Assembly (NCBI GenBank): GCA_040218535.1
Contig: JAVJRG010000012.1
Coordinates: 248,001 to 312,000, forward strand
From: Lacipirellulaceae bacterium
GTDB lineage: Bacteria > Planctomycetota > Planctomycetia > Pirellulales > Lacipirellulaceae
Direction: 5' to 3'
Length of the DNA: 64,000 bases
In this document: piece after piece, positions 1 to 8,401 of the stretch
Layout of the letters: the number at the start of each line of letters is the position of its first letter
Numbering within the stretch: the first letter of the stretch is position 1
Notes under the pieces: model-generated
What the model saw: the letters and a program-made list of their open reading frames with translations, nothing else
Databases searched by the model: none
What the model was told of the DNA's origin: nothing
Made by a program: the position numbers and the translations under genes

Positions 1-1498
1 TGTTGAAGCGGATTATCCCATGTCCGGCTGCTTTGTAATTCTCCTTGGTTGGATTCGCGTAGGCGACCATCGTGACCTTGTTTTTGAAGCCATCATAAAA
101 ACGGCCTGCAAACTTCAAGTCGGGCAGTTCGCGTTCCGGCGAACCGGGGCCTGCCGAATCCTCCAACGGCCACCACCAGCGCCCGTAGTAGTTGACGATC
201 GAAGGCACGCAGAACGACCAGGGCGCATCCTCCCACTGATTCGTGCCGTGATGGATCACCGTGGCAAGGTGCTGATCGCCGGCGATGTGGAAGGCAAACG
301 CGCGACGCATTTCCTGTAGCGCCCGATTGCGACCACTCTGCGGCCAGCCATTACTATCCAAGTCAGCCAGTAACCGCGCGTCGTACTTGCCGTGGATGTG
401 TGCTCCGCCAGCAAAAATGGTTTGGGAGAGAACCGCCTTCATCTCCGTGCCCTGCCAATCTTGTCCCCACTCGCGCAGGAACTTGAGTTGCCGCTTGCCG
501 AGGAGTTGCGCCTCGGGCAAATCGACCGTCGACGGATCGTACTTCGGATCGTTGATGTGATCGGGCCGCGGGCCTTGTTGAGGGACCAGCCCACCGGGGC
601 CGGTCTTCCACTTGCGGTCTTCGATAATGGCAAAGTCGACACCACCGATGTTCAGTGACGTGTAATAAACGGAGATGTCCTGGCCGACGGGTGTGGCATC
701 GTAAGGATCGGGTAGATGCGCGCACTGAGCTCGCTGCACCATGTTCACATAGTCCGCCGATTTGAAGTAACCACCATCGTCGCCAGCCTGAGTCGTGGCC
801 TTCGCCCCGGCGGCTCCCCACAGGTTGGCCTGACCGACGTCGTGATCGTCGGGGATGGCAACCGTAGGTCGATCCTTAATAATCTCGCCGAACTGTCGTC
901 CGAAGAGTAGCCAGGCATCGTAGTGGCGGTTGTGGTCGTAGCTCTGATCGCCCGAGAAAAACAGCAGGTCCGGGTCTTGCGCTTTGACGTTGTCAACAAT
1001 GTCTTGCCGAGGTCCGCGATCTTTATTCGAGTTTCCAGTAAACGCCGCAACGACGATCTCTTCTTTATCACGCGGGTTTTTGCGAATCGTGCCTTCGTAG
1101 CTCGCCCCGCCAGGATGCGTCAAGCGATAGGGAACTTGCTTGGTGTCGTCCCAATCCTCAATGCGGAAGGTCGTCATCCAGTGCTTTTCGTCGACCTCTT
1201 GCTTCTTGGCCGTCTGCCACTGGCCGTTGCGATTCAGTTCCAAAGTAACTTCGCGAGACTCGCCTTCTTGCAGAGGATAGAGCTGTGCACTGAGCTTGAG
1301 CACTTTGTCCTGCGTTGTGTAGAGAGCGAAACAAATGACTTTGTCGCGATCGACTTTGGGCGTCTCTAGCGGCACTTGCTTCCAGCCAATGTCGATCGGC
1401 TGAGGAGCTTCAGAAGACTCATCACCGTGCGTGCAGCTCACCTGCAACAAAGAGAGAAGAGCGACGAGGCAAAGACGTTGAAAATGGATCGGCTGCAT
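1..1498 (-). CDS. PhoD-like metallophosphatase, C-terminal end cut by window
   Basis: The minus-strand frame from the ATG at 1498 stays open to base 1, so about 499 codons are visible and the 3' end lies outside. The N-terminus is a signal peptide (a hydrophobic LVALLSLL stretch followed by a Cys; the -3 position is Gln, so lipidation is doubtful). After a beta-rich N-terminal part come metal-binding motifs of the PhoD-like calcineurin-type phosphatase family: a SGDQ motif followed by YDHN, then PDDHD with a GQANLWG stretch, and a downstream H-rich segment reading AGDQH. The family hydrolyses phosphomonoesters or phosphodiesters outside the cytoplasm with a binuclear metal centre. The exact substrate is not visible. 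The gene starts 65 bp downstream of the helicase gene on the same strand, so cotranscription is possible. Confidence 0.8.
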   Translation of the reverse strand, partial: MQPIHFQRLCLVALLSLLQVSCTHGDESSEAPQPIDIGWKQVPLETPKVDRDKVICFALYTTQDKVLKLSAQLYPLQEGESREVTLELNRNGQWQTAKKQEVDEKHWMTTFRIEDWDDTKQVPYRLTHPGGASYEGTIRKNPRDKEEIVVAAFTGNSNKDRGPRQDIVDNVKAQDPDLLFFSGDQSYDHNRHYDAWLLFGRQFGEIIKDRPTVAIPDDHDVGQANLWGAAGAKATTQAGDDGGYFKSADYVNMVQRAQCAHLPDPYDATPVGQDISVYYTSLNIGGVDFAIIEDRKWKTGPGGLVPQQGPRPDHINDPKYDPSTVDLPEAQLLGKRQLKFLREWGQDWQGTEMKAVLSQTIFAGGAHIHGKYDARLLADLDSNGWPQSGRNRALQEMRRAFAFHIAGDQHLATVIHHGTNQWEDAPWSFCVPSIVNYYGRWWWPLEDSAGPGSPERELPDLKFAGRFYDGFKNKVTMVAYANPTKENYKAAGHGIIRFN

Positions 1499-1563
1499 AA
1501 AAAGAAATCCCCAAAAAAAGTGATGCTAGAAGACCTGTGACAAGTCTCCTCGATAGCCGTATT

Positions 1564-3579
1564 CTAAGCGGTCGGTCGACGCATTTCTACAAGACGACAC
1601 TTCGGCAGAGAATCCAAGAACGTCCGCCCGTACGACTTCGTTTTTACTCGCGGATCGAGGATCACCACCCGCCCGGTGTCGCGCTGGCTGCGCACCAATC
1701 GGCCAAAGCCCTGTTTCAGTTTCAAGACGGCTTCGGGCAACTGGTACTCGCGGAAGGGTTGGCCCCCGGCGTCTTTGATCGCTTCCAAACGAGCCTCCAA
1801 GAGCGGACGGTCGGGGACGCTGAAGGGCAATTTTGTAATCACGACCAACTGCAACGCATCGCCCGGCACGTCGACTCCCTGCCAGAAGCTATCCGCTCCG
1901 AAGAGCACGCTGCGAGGATTCTCCTTGAACAACTCCAGCATCCGGCTGCGCGGCGTGCCATCGGCTTGGCTAATCAGATTGAGATTATTCTTGGCCAACC
2001 AGCCGGAGAGCCCTGTGGCGGCCTTGCGCATGGTTTCATAGCTGGTGAACAGCACGAATGCCCGGCCATCGCTTTCGCGAATGAAGTACTTCAGCGCGTC
2101 GAGCGACGCCCGTTCGAACGCTTGCCTTTCGCGACTAGGATCGGGCATGTCTGAGAGCGTCACCAGCTCGACTTGGCTCTTGTAGTCAAACGGGCTGTCG
2201 AGGGAAAGTGTCTCGCTACCGGTCAGTCCGATCCGCTCTTTGAAAAAGTCAAACGAGCCCCGCCCCCCAACAGCCAGCGTGGCGCTTGTGAGAACGACCG
2301 TCTTCACTTCTTGAAAGAGTTGCTCGCGCAGTGCCGGCCCTACATCAACCGGGGCGGCAGCAAGCGTCATCCGCGGCCTTCCGCTGCGTGATTGTTGGAT
2401 GTCCGCCCAGTAAACGGCTGAATCCATCAACTGCTTGTGCCAAGCATGGACATCACCCGCGAGGCCCAACAGACGATCGTGCGCGGAGGTGAAATCCTGC
2501 CGCACGGCCTCGTCTTCGAAACGATCTCCGGCTCGCTTCACTCCAGAAGCCAACGCCTTGAGCTCCGAACTCAGCGGATTGACCACATCCAACGGCTCAC
2601 GGACGCGGCCATTTTCGGGAGCCCCGCCATCGCGCCACTCCCAGAGATCACCAAAGAATTCGCTCGCCACGTAACGGCAACTATCGACCAGTTTCGTGAG
2701 CGACTCCAAACCGTGGCCGACCAGCAGTCCTTTGTTGGTTCGTTCATTATAGAGTCGGCTCAACGTCCAATCGATTTGGCTCGTTGAGATCCGCATCCCC
2801 AAGTGATCCGCGGCGACAGCTTCTACCGTATGTGCTTCATCGAGGATCGCCACGTCATAATCAGGCAACAGACTGACGCCTGCACGCCGCAGTGAAAGGT
2901 CGCTAAAGAATAGCGCGTGATTCACAACCAGAATCTGCGCATTCTGCACACGTCGGCGATCTTGGTAGTAAAAACACTGACGATACGTCGGGCAGCGACG
3001 CCCCATGCAATTGCCGTGGTCGCTGGCGACTTCGTCCCAAACGGCAGGGTTGGGCTGGTAGTCGATATCGGCCAGTGATCCGTCGACAGTTGTCTCACTC
3101 CATCGCCGCAGATCGTCGACTTGGTCGTACGCATCGCGGGTCTCAAACAGCGCCGTCGCGCGCGAGTAGGCATTCTTCAAACGCCGCTTGCTCAAGTAGT
3201 TCCTCCGTCCCTTCACCAAAACGGCGGTGAACTCTCGCGGAATGACACTATTCAAGAGCGGCAAGTCCTTGGCGATCAACTGCTCCTGCAAACTGATCGT
3301 ATGCGTGGAGACGACAATCCGCAGTGGCTTCTGTTTCCGAGAATCCTCTTCGCCGGCCGTCGTGGCGGCGAGAATCGCGGGCGTGAGATAGGCGAAGCTC
3401 TTCCCGACACCCGTGCCTGCCTCGACGACGAGATGTCTTTCGTGCTCAATCGCGTTGGCCACGGCCGCGGCCATTTCAAGCTGCTGGGGACGCTCTTCGT
3501 AATTGGCAATCCGTATTGCAATCGAACCGTCGGGGCCGAGGATATCGTGGGCGGTCAGCGGTGTGACGGGGGCATCCAT
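1564..3579 (-). CDS. dinG: DinG-type ATP-dependent DNA helicase (XPD-like superfamily 2)
   Basis: 671 residues, the usual size for the DinG/YoaA family, which unwinds DNA 5' to 3' during repair and R-loop removal. Walker A (EAGTGVGKS) is at about residues 53-61, and the DEAH box (ILDEAH) at about 245-250. The C-terminal helicase part contains [17 protein letters not shown] and a final QGFGRLVRS motif VI. Three cysteines at 191, 196 and 202 have the CX4CX5C spacing of the DinG iron-sulphur domain. The expected first ligand, in the KGRRNYL context near residue 130, is Ser instead of Cys, so cluster binding is uncertain. The start ATG at 3579 gives a normal N-terminus with a Q-motif-like region (RPQQLEMA). 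thiG lies 52 bp upstream on the same strand. Confidence 0.9.
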   Translation of the reverse strand: MDAPVTPLTAHDILGPDGSIAIRIANYEERPQQLEMAAAVANAIEHERHLVVEAGTGVGKSFAYLTPAILAATTAGEEDSRKQKPLRIVVSTHTISLQEQLIAKDLPLLNSVIPREFTAVLVKGRRNYLSKRRLKNAYSRATALFETRDAYDQVDDLRRWSETTVDGSLADIDYQPNPAVWDEVASDHGNCMGRRCPTYRQCFYYQDRRRVQNAQILVVNHALFFSDLSLRRAGVSLLPDYDVAILDEAHTVEAVAADHLGMRISTSQIDWTLSRLYNERTNKGLLVGHGLESLTKLVDSCRYVASEFFGDLWEWRDGGAPENGRVREPLDVVNPLSSELKALASGVKRAGDRFEDEAVRQDFTSAHDRLLGLAGDVHAWHKQLMDSAVYWADIQQSRSGRPRMTLAAAPVDVGPALREQLFQEVKTVVLTSATLAVGGRGSFDFFKERIGLTGSETLSLDSPFDYKSQVELVTLSDMPDPSRERQAFERASLDALKYFIRESDGRAFVLFTSYETMRKAATGLSGWLAKNNLNLISQADGTPRSRMLELFKENPRSVLFGADSFWQGVDVPGDALQLVVITKLPFSVPDRPLLEARLEAIKDAGGQPFREYQLPEAVLKLKQGFGRLVRSQRDTGRVVILDPRVKTKSYGRTFLDSLPKCRLVEMRRPTA

Positions 3580-3631
3580 GCTTGGTTGTTAGAAGCGCGG
3601 CTAAGCCGACGAGCGGCCTGCTCTTGAGGAA

Positions 3632-4468
3632 CTATCTTGGCCGTGCCGTGATGGTCCCTTCTTCAGGACTGCTGGCTGTGGCGTAGAGCTTTTTGGGGAT
3701 GCGGCCCGCGAGGTACGATTTCCGTCCCGCTTGAATCGCATGTTGCATCGCTTCGGCCATCATCACTGGATCGGCTGCATGGGCCACAGCCGTGTTGAGC
3801 AGTACCCCGTCGACGCCCAGTTCCATTGCTGCCGCCACGTCACTCGCTCCGCCCACACCGGCGTCCATGATCACGGGATAGTCGGGATCGTCCTCTTTGA
3901 GATACTCCAAACAGATACGGATGTTGTTGGGATTCAGCACGCCTTGTCCCGAGCCGATCGGACTGCCCGCAGGCATCACGCTCGTCGCACCGGCTTCTTT
4001 CAGTCGGCGGGCGACGATCGGATCGTCGCTTGTGTAGACCAGCACCTGAAAACCGTCAGCAACCAGCCGCTCGGTCGCATCAATCGTAGCCACGGGGTCC
4101 GGCAAAAGGGTCTTGGTGTCGGCCAAACATTCCAGTTTCACCCAGTCAGCTCCGGGGTTTTCCAAACCAAGGAGGATCTCACGCCCCAGCTTCGCCACCC
4201 GCACGGCATCGTCCGCGTTGAAGCAGCCTGCGGTGTTGGGAAGCAAGGTGTACCGCGAGGTATCCACGAAGTCGAGCAGGTTGTTCCCCTCCGCATCAAT
4301 CAGCCGCTCGCGCCGCACGGCGACGGTAATGCAATCGGTTCCGCAAGCCTCAAGCGACTGGCCCATCTGCTCGTACGTAGCGTACTTCCCTGTGCCGACG
4401 ATCAGGCGGCTGGAAAGCGTGTGCGTTCCGATGGTGAGTTCGTCAGCGGTGGTGAGTTCTATCGGCAT
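3632..4468 (-). CDS. thiG: Thiazole synthase ThiG
   Basis: 278 residues, slightly longer than the common ~255-260. ThiG forms the thiazole phosphate ring of thiamine from deoxyxylulose phosphate, the ThiS thiocarboxylate and dehydroglycine, in the cytoplasm. It is a TIM-barrel enzyme. The Schiff-base lysine is K111 in the WVKLE motif, and the family motifs LIVGTGKY (near 22-29), LPNTAGC (76-82), [10 protein letters not shown] and VIMDAGVG follow in order. The extra length is at the C-terminus ([15 protein letters not shown]). thiS lies 109 bp upstream on the same strand, separated by a double-hairpin repeat, so both partners of the sulphur transfer are probably cotranscribed. No TPP riboswitch was recognised upstream. 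Confidence 0.96.
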   Translation of the reverse strand: MPIELTTADELTIGTHTLSSRLIVGTGKYATYEQMGQSLEACGTDCITVAVRRERLIDAEGNNLLDFVDTSRYTLLPNTAGCFNADDAVRVAKLGREILLGLENPGADWVKLECLADTKTLLPDPVATIDATERLVADGFQVLVYTSDDPIVARRLKEAGATSVMPAGSPIGSGQGVLNPNNIRICLEYLKEDDPDYPVIMDAGVGGASDVAAAMELGVDGVLLNTAVAHAADPVMMAEAMQHAIQAGRKSYLAGRIPKKLYATASSPEEGTITARPR

Positions 4469-4489
4469 GGTGTATTGGTATCAGTAGTT

Positions 4490-4563
4490 CCGGCAGGCTG
4501 TTAGCCTGCGGCTGCCTGCGTTTGCAAATAGTGATGATAGCCGCGTGCTAACAGCACGCCGGT
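4490..4563. repeat. Pair of inverted TGTTA-loop hairpins between thiS and thiG
   Basis: Two 17-nt hairpins with a six-base-pair stem and a TGTTA loop (TAACA on the opposite strand) face each other: GCAGGC/GCCTGC at 4493-4509 and GCGTGC/GCACGC at 4543-4559. Flanking bases CCGGC and GGCTGCC are also shared. A third, single hairpin of the same family lies at 18489-18505. Stem differences between copies are compensating. Position in a thiS-thiG gap suggests a REP-like element. Confidence 0.75.
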
Positions 4564-4577
4564 GCCTTGCTAGACAA

Positions 4578-4778
4578 TCATCCCCCGCCAACCAGAGTGA
4601 CGATCTCGATTCGGTCGCCCTCGGAAAGCTCGGTCGTCGCGTGTTCGGTGCGTGGGGCTAGCTCGAGGTTCCGCTCGACGGCTAAACTGCGAGCGTCGAG
4701 TTCGAGTTCTTTGAGCAAGTCGGCGACAGTAGAACCTTCGACGATGTCACGAGGCTCACCGTTGAGTTGAATCTGCAT
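4578..4778 (-). CDS. thiS: Sulphur carrier protein ThiS
   Basis: 66 residues, the normal size of this ubiquitin-fold carrier. The C-terminus ends in Gly-Gly-Gly after IEIVTLV. ThiS is adenylated at its C-terminal Gly-Gly by ThiF-type enzymes and then carries sulphur as a thiocarboxylate to ThiG. The N-terminus (MQIQLNGEP) and the TVADLLKEL helix match the family. It reads into thiG on the same strand. A hairpin lies in the 5' untranslated region at 4804-4824. Confidence 0.93.
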   Translation of the reverse strand: MQIQLNGEPRDIVEGSTVADLLKELELDARSLAVERNLELAPRTEHATTELSEGDRIEIVTLVGGG

Positions 4779-4803
4779 GGGGGCAACTTCGCTCGTATTC
4801 TAC

Positions 4804-4824
4804 CCGTCGGCTTACGCCTGACGG
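4804..4824. repeat. Short hairpin upstream of thiS
   Basis: A near-perfect inverted repeat with a TTAC loop (CCGTCGGC / GCCTGACGG) lies about 25 bp upstream of the thiS start. It looks like another short palindromic repeat rather than a TPP riboswitch, because none of the conserved thi-box sequence is present. Confidence 0.4.
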
Positions 4825-4843
4825 CTCTTTGACTTTTCAACTC

Positions 4844-5395
4844 TTACTCTTCACCACGCACAAAGGCAGTTCGAAACGGCCCGCCATCAACCAACACGAA
4901 TTGGCCCTTTTGTGGAGCGCCTTTGGCGTTCATGCTGCTATTGAAAGGCAAAGCGTAAGCAAATACTTGCCCACTGGTGGCTTCGGCAATGTAAATCAGG
5001 CTACTACCCAACCGAGCATTCCCCCGACCCCCCGGCAAATCTGCTAAGCCGGTCACCATCAAATACTTGGGGCTCTGTGCCTGCGTGCCGAAGTCCGCTT
5101 GGATGTTGTACTCATAGAAGGCTGTAAACTTGCCGGTGCGACGGCTGATGACTGCTGCACGAAGGTCGCCTGTGAGATAGTCAAGAAAGTAAAACGCTTC
5201 GATCCCTTGATCGACCAATCCCGTGGCGATGGCGAAGTTGTCTTCTCCTTGCGAGGCGGTCGCCTTCACTTGAGTACTGCCGAACTGTCCCGACCAAAAA
5301 GCCATCGCCCCCATGCCTGTAGCGCCGCCAACGATAAAGAGGGCGAGCGTATTGACCAAGCCTTGCCAACGGGCAGTTTGATTTGAGTCAGTCAT
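4844..5395 (-). CDS. Membrane-anchored protein of unknown function
   Basis: About 183 residues from the ATG at 5395; the frame opens 16 codons further upstream, but that start is followed by an acidic stretch and has no better signal. There is one hydrophobic segment near the N-terminus (TLALFIVGGATGMGAMAFW), followed by an extracytoplasmic region of about 150 residues rich in beta-type sequence (IEAFYFLDYLTGDLRAAV, YLMVTGLADL, GSSLIYIAEA, VFAYALPF). No catalytic motif is recognised. It resembles small conserved planctomycete proteins of unknown function. It lies between thiS and the metalloprotease gene on the same strand. Confidence 0.7.
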   Translation of the reverse strand: MTDSNQTARWQGLVNTLALFIVGGATGMGAMAFWSGQFGSTQVKATASQGEDNFAIATGLVDQGIEAFYFLDYLTGDLRAAVISRRTGKFTAFYEYNIQADFGTQAQSPKYLMVTGLADLPGGRGNARLGSSLIYIAEATSGQVFAYALPFNSSMNAKGAPQKGQFVLVDGGPFRTAFVRGEE

Positions 5396-5498
5396 GCGAA
5401 CGGTTCCGGAGAGGGAAGAGATGTCGTCACTGTCGATAATCATCCTACCGCGTTAACGCAAACGAATCCAGGTCCAAGCAATCCATTGCTGCATCACC

Positions 5499-5588
5499 TA
5501 GCCCCTAGCGAAAGCTATGGGTTGAAGTGCTTATTGATTCTATCCCCTTTCAAATGCCAAACCCCTGGCTTGCGCCAGGGGCTAGGGG
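5499..5588. repeat. Inverted pair of palindromes with GNRA-type loops
   Basis: Left arm (5499-5526) and right arm (5561-5588) are reverse complements with several differences. Each arm is itself a hairpin: CCCCTAGC GAAA GCTATGGG on the left, and on the opposite strand CCCCTGGC GCAA GCCAGGGG on the right. The TAGC/GCTA versus TGGC/GCCA difference keeps pairing, and both loops fit GNRA. Confidence 0.7.
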
Positions 5589-5617
5589 TCTCTTGTGAGC
5601 TTGAAATCGAGCGATCG

Positions 5618-6295
5618 TTATTCATCACCGCCGGTGAATCGCATCACGTAGTACAACAAGATCAGCACTGACTGCAACGTCCCAGCTACATAGGTCCAAG
5701 CGGCAGCGTTCAGGACGCTGTTCACTTGTCCCATCTCATTGGAGGGAACCATGCCATGTTCTACCAGCAAGGCTTTCGCACGGTTACTGGCGTCGAATTC
5801 GACCGGCAGATTCACTAGCTGAAAGGCCACTACGCATCCGAACGCGATGATCCCGGCATACACCAACTGTTGCAAGCCGAGACCAATACCGGCAAAGAGA
5901 ATCAGCATTCCCATGCTGCCACCGAAATTCGCTGCAGGGACAGCCATGTTCCGTACAACCAACGGTGCATAACCCTTGGCGTCTTGAAGAGCGTGCCCCG
6001 CCTCGTGAGCGGCAATGCCGACTGCCGCCATCGAGTTTGCGCCATACACACCCTGGCTAAGCCGCAGCACCTTATCACGCGGGTCGTAATGATCGGTCAG
6101 CTCGCCGCCGATTGGCTCGATGCCGACGTCCTGCAATCCGGCATAATCCAAGATGCGTCGGGCAGCCGCGGCACCACTCAATCGAGCCGGCATCTGCGAG
6201 GCCTCAGAGTAAGCCGAACGGACCTTCGCCTGGGCCCAGAACGCGAGCAGCAAACCCGGTGCAAGGTAGACGAAGTACATGGGGTCGAAAATCAT
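5618..6295 (-). CDS. Zinc metallopeptidase, YugP-like membrane protein
   Basis: 225 residues, normal for the neutral zinc metallopeptidase family typified by Bacillus YugP. The HEAGH motif, inside AAVGIAAHEAGHALQ at about residue 97, gives two zinc ligands and the catalytic Glu. The N-terminus is a membrane segment (YFVYLAPGLLLAFWA), and three more hydrophobic segments follow the active site (MGMLILFAGIGLGL, IIAFGCVVAFQLV and a C-terminal VLILLYYVM). The family is widespread in bacteria; its substrate is unknown, with membrane proteostasis the usual guess. The gene is transcribed away from the BI-1 gene, with a 211 bp divergent gap that should hold both promoters. Confidence 0.88.
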   Translation of the reverse strand: MIFDPMYFVYLAPGLLLAFWAQAKVRSAYSEASQMPARLSGAAAARRILDYAGLQDVGIEPIGGELTDHYDPRDKVLRLSQGVYGANSMAAVGIAAHEAGHALQDAKGYAPLVVRNMAVPAANFGGSMGMLILFAGIGLGLQQLVYAGIIAFGCVVAFQLVNLPVEFDASNRAKALLVEHGMVPSNEMGQVNSVLNAAAWTYVAGTLQSVLILLYYVMRFTGGDE

Positions 6296-6506
6296 CTCAT
6301 TAACTCCTAATAACGATTTCTTCCGCTGTCAGCGGCTATTTTAGAGTTCTGCTGGTCTGTTTCTACGCAGGAAGCGAACTTCTGGTTTGAATAGGGCGTA
6401 AAATAGGGTAATTTCATAGGTGACAGCGAGGCAGATTTCCTGATTTTTCGGATTCTTCGACCGACGCTGCTGAAGGGCAAACCGCATTTCCTGTGGAGAG
6501 TTGACC

Positions 6507-7223
6507 ATGCAAGCCACCGAAAACCCGTATGCTCCATCCAACTTCACCATGGCCGCCCACGCTGAGGCGAGCGAGCGGGCAACGTTTATTGCCAAAACGT
6601 ATGCCCACCTCGCGGGAGCGATTCTCGCGTTTGTTGCCCTAACCGCCGTCTTGGTGAATGCGTCGTTTACGCCGGGGCTCATTGAACTCATGCTGGGCAA
6701 CCGTATAAGTTGGCTGATCGTCCTTGGCATTTTCATGGGCGTCAACTGGATGGCGGATAGTTGGGCCAGATCATCAACTTCCCAGGGGATTCAGTACGCA
6801 GGCTTGGGACTTTGTGTGATTGCTTGGTCTATCATTTTCACGCCTCTCCTGTACATCGCCTCGACTCACTTTAGTGGAGTCATTGCAACCGCAGGCATCA
6901 CCACGCTGGCACTGTTTGGGGTCCTGACGGCAATCGTGTTCATCACCCGCCAAGACTTTTCGTTTTTGCGTGGCGTGCTCATGTTTGGCGGAATCGCAGC
7001 GATGGGCTTGATTGCTTGTGCAATCATTTTCAACTTCAGCTTGGGCCCGATCTTTACTTATGCGATGATCGCGCTGGCCTGTGGCTACATTCTGTACGAC
7101 ACCTCGAACGTGATGCTGCACTATCGCACGGATCAGTACGTAGCGGCCTCGCTAGCGTTGTTCGCTTCGGTGGCACTTCTGTTCTGGTACATCTTGCAAT
7201 TGTTTATGTCGGCGGATGACTAG
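6507..7223 (+). CDS. Bax inhibitor-1 family membrane protein
   Basis: 238 residues with seven hydrophobic segments, as expected for the BI-1/YccA/YetJ family of calcium-leak or FtsH-interacting inner-membrane proteins. Segments run from about LAGAILAFVALTAVLV through GYILYDTSNVML, the latter being the conserved YDTS region near the C-terminus, to ALFASVALLFWYILQLF. I chose the ATG at 6507 because GGAGAG at 6495-6500 sits at a proper distance; an in-frame TTG at 6501 is also open. A lipoprotein gene follows on the same strand. Substrate or partner cannot be inferred from sequence. Confidence 0.92.
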   Translation: MQATENPYAPSNFTMAAHAEASERATFIAKTYAHLAGAILAFVALTAVLVNASFTPGLIELMLGNRISWLIVLGIFMGVNWMADSWARSSTSQGIQYAGLGLCVIAWSIIFTPLLYIASTHFSGVIATAGITTLALFGVLTAIVFITRQDFSFLRGVLMFGGIAAMGLIACAIIFNFSLGPIFTYAMIALACGYILYDTSNVMLHYRTDQYVAASLALFASVALLFWYILQLFMSADD

Positions 7224-7261
7224 CATCCGATCGATAGAAGGTTTTCTTGCGAAGTAAGCAC

Positions 7262-8401
7262 ATGAGCGAGCTGCCGCGTATGACAACTCGCTGTGTGTTT
7301 TTTTGCCTGCTTTGTCTGCTGACAGGCTGTCAACAGGGCGAGCCCGCCGCGAGCGGCGGGGCGAAACGGGCTCCACAAGCGAAGCTGCCTTCTGAGGAAG
7401 AACTGCGCGAGCTGGTGGATCGTACGCTCGAATTCACCGAGCATGGCCGCGTTCTCGACCTCGACACGCAAGCAGCATGGCAGATATTGCATGGCGTGCT
7501 GGCCTTTGGGCGAGACTTCACGATGCGCACCAGCGACGGCCCCGAGAACGTCCTCGATTGGGTTTTCTCCGGCAAGCCGATGAAGGGCTGGACACTCGAA
7601 CCCGGCCAAGTCGGCCTGCGGGCTACGATTGAGCCCGGCAAGTTCGGCCAGGGGCACGAGGATCAGTGGCTGGCGGTGATCTCACAATGCGGGGTGCCGA
7701 TCAAACAACCTCTTGAGATTTCGGGGCAGGAAGAAAAGTACACCCTCTACGATCTGCTCAAACAGGCGATGTTCGATTGCTACGAAGGGAAGGAAAGTAG
7801 CTGGACGCTGATCGCGCTCTCGCAATACCTCGACCCGATCGACCAGACATGGACGGGCCGCGATGGCGAGCAGTGGTCCCTGGAGCGACTCGCCGGGATG
7901 GAAGCTGGACCGACTTTGGACGAAACCGCTGGCCAAGCCAAAGTGAACGAGGGTGCCTGTGGCGGAACGCACCGCGTGATTGGGCTGGCGATGGCACTGA
8001 ATCGTTACCGTGCGAAGTACCCTGACCGAAAACTCTCCGGCGGTTGGCTAGCGGCCCAAAAACGGATCGCTTGGGCCATTGCACAGTCCAAAAAGCATCA
8101 ACTTCCCAGCGGAGCTTTCTCGATTCAGTACTTCATGCGTCCGGCAAACAGCGGCAACTTGGCTGAGCACCTCGCCAGCACGGGGCACACGCTGGAATTT
8201 CTCTCCGTCGCTTTACCGACCGCGGAACTGAAAGAACCGTGGGTGCAGCGGTCGGTGGTTTATCTCTGCAACTTGCTAGAAAGAAGCAAAGAGCTAGACC
8301 TGGAGTGCGGGGCACTCTATCACGCGGCCCACGGGTTGGTGTTGTATCGGCAACGTGTCTTCGACTCGCAAGAGTCTTCCGTGGCAATCAGTTCGCAGTG
8401 A
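7262..8401 (+). CDS. Putative lipoprotein of unknown function
   Basis: About 380 residues. The N-terminus carries a lipoprotein signal ending in LLTGC, so the mature protein should be lipid-anchored. The start is uncertain: ATG at 7262, ATG at 7280 (still upstream of the signal), or TTG at 7247, which has GAAGG five bases upstream. The body is alpha-helical, with WQILHGVLAFGRDF, GGTHRVIGLAMALNRY and LPSGAFSIQYF stretches reminiscent of helical-barrel (alpha/alpha toroid) proteins. No catalytic residue set is recognised, and I do not assign a function. It lies 38 bp after the BI-1 gene on the same strand and converges on mqnE, ending 14 bp inside the mqnE 3' end (8388-8401 overlap). Confidence 0.75.
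   Translation: MSELPRMTTRCVFFCLLCLLTGCQQGEPAASGGAKRAPQAKLPSEEELRELVDRTLEFTEHGRVLDLDTQAAWQILHGVLAFGRDFTMRTSDGPENVLDWVFSGKPMKGWTLEPGQVGLRATIEPGKFGQGHEDQWLAVISQCGVPIKQPLEISGQEEKYTLYDLLKQAMFDCYEGKESSWTLIALSQYLDPIDQTWTGRDGEQWSLERLAGMEAGPTLDETAGQAKVNEGACGGTHRVIGLAMALNRYRAKYPDRKLSGGWLAAQKRIAWAIAQSKKHQLPSGAFSIQYFMRPANSGNLAEHLASTGHTLEFLSVALPTAELKEPWVQRSVVYLCNLLERSKELDLECGALYHAAHGLVLYRQRVFDSQESSVAISSQ

Noticed and set aside
3731-4504. A 257-codon frame opposite thiG
   Set aside because: thiG is certain. The antisense frame is a shadow rich in His and Arg.
4779-4843. Possible TPP riboswitch before thiS
   Set aside because: The conserved thi-box sequence is absent; only a short palindrome is present.
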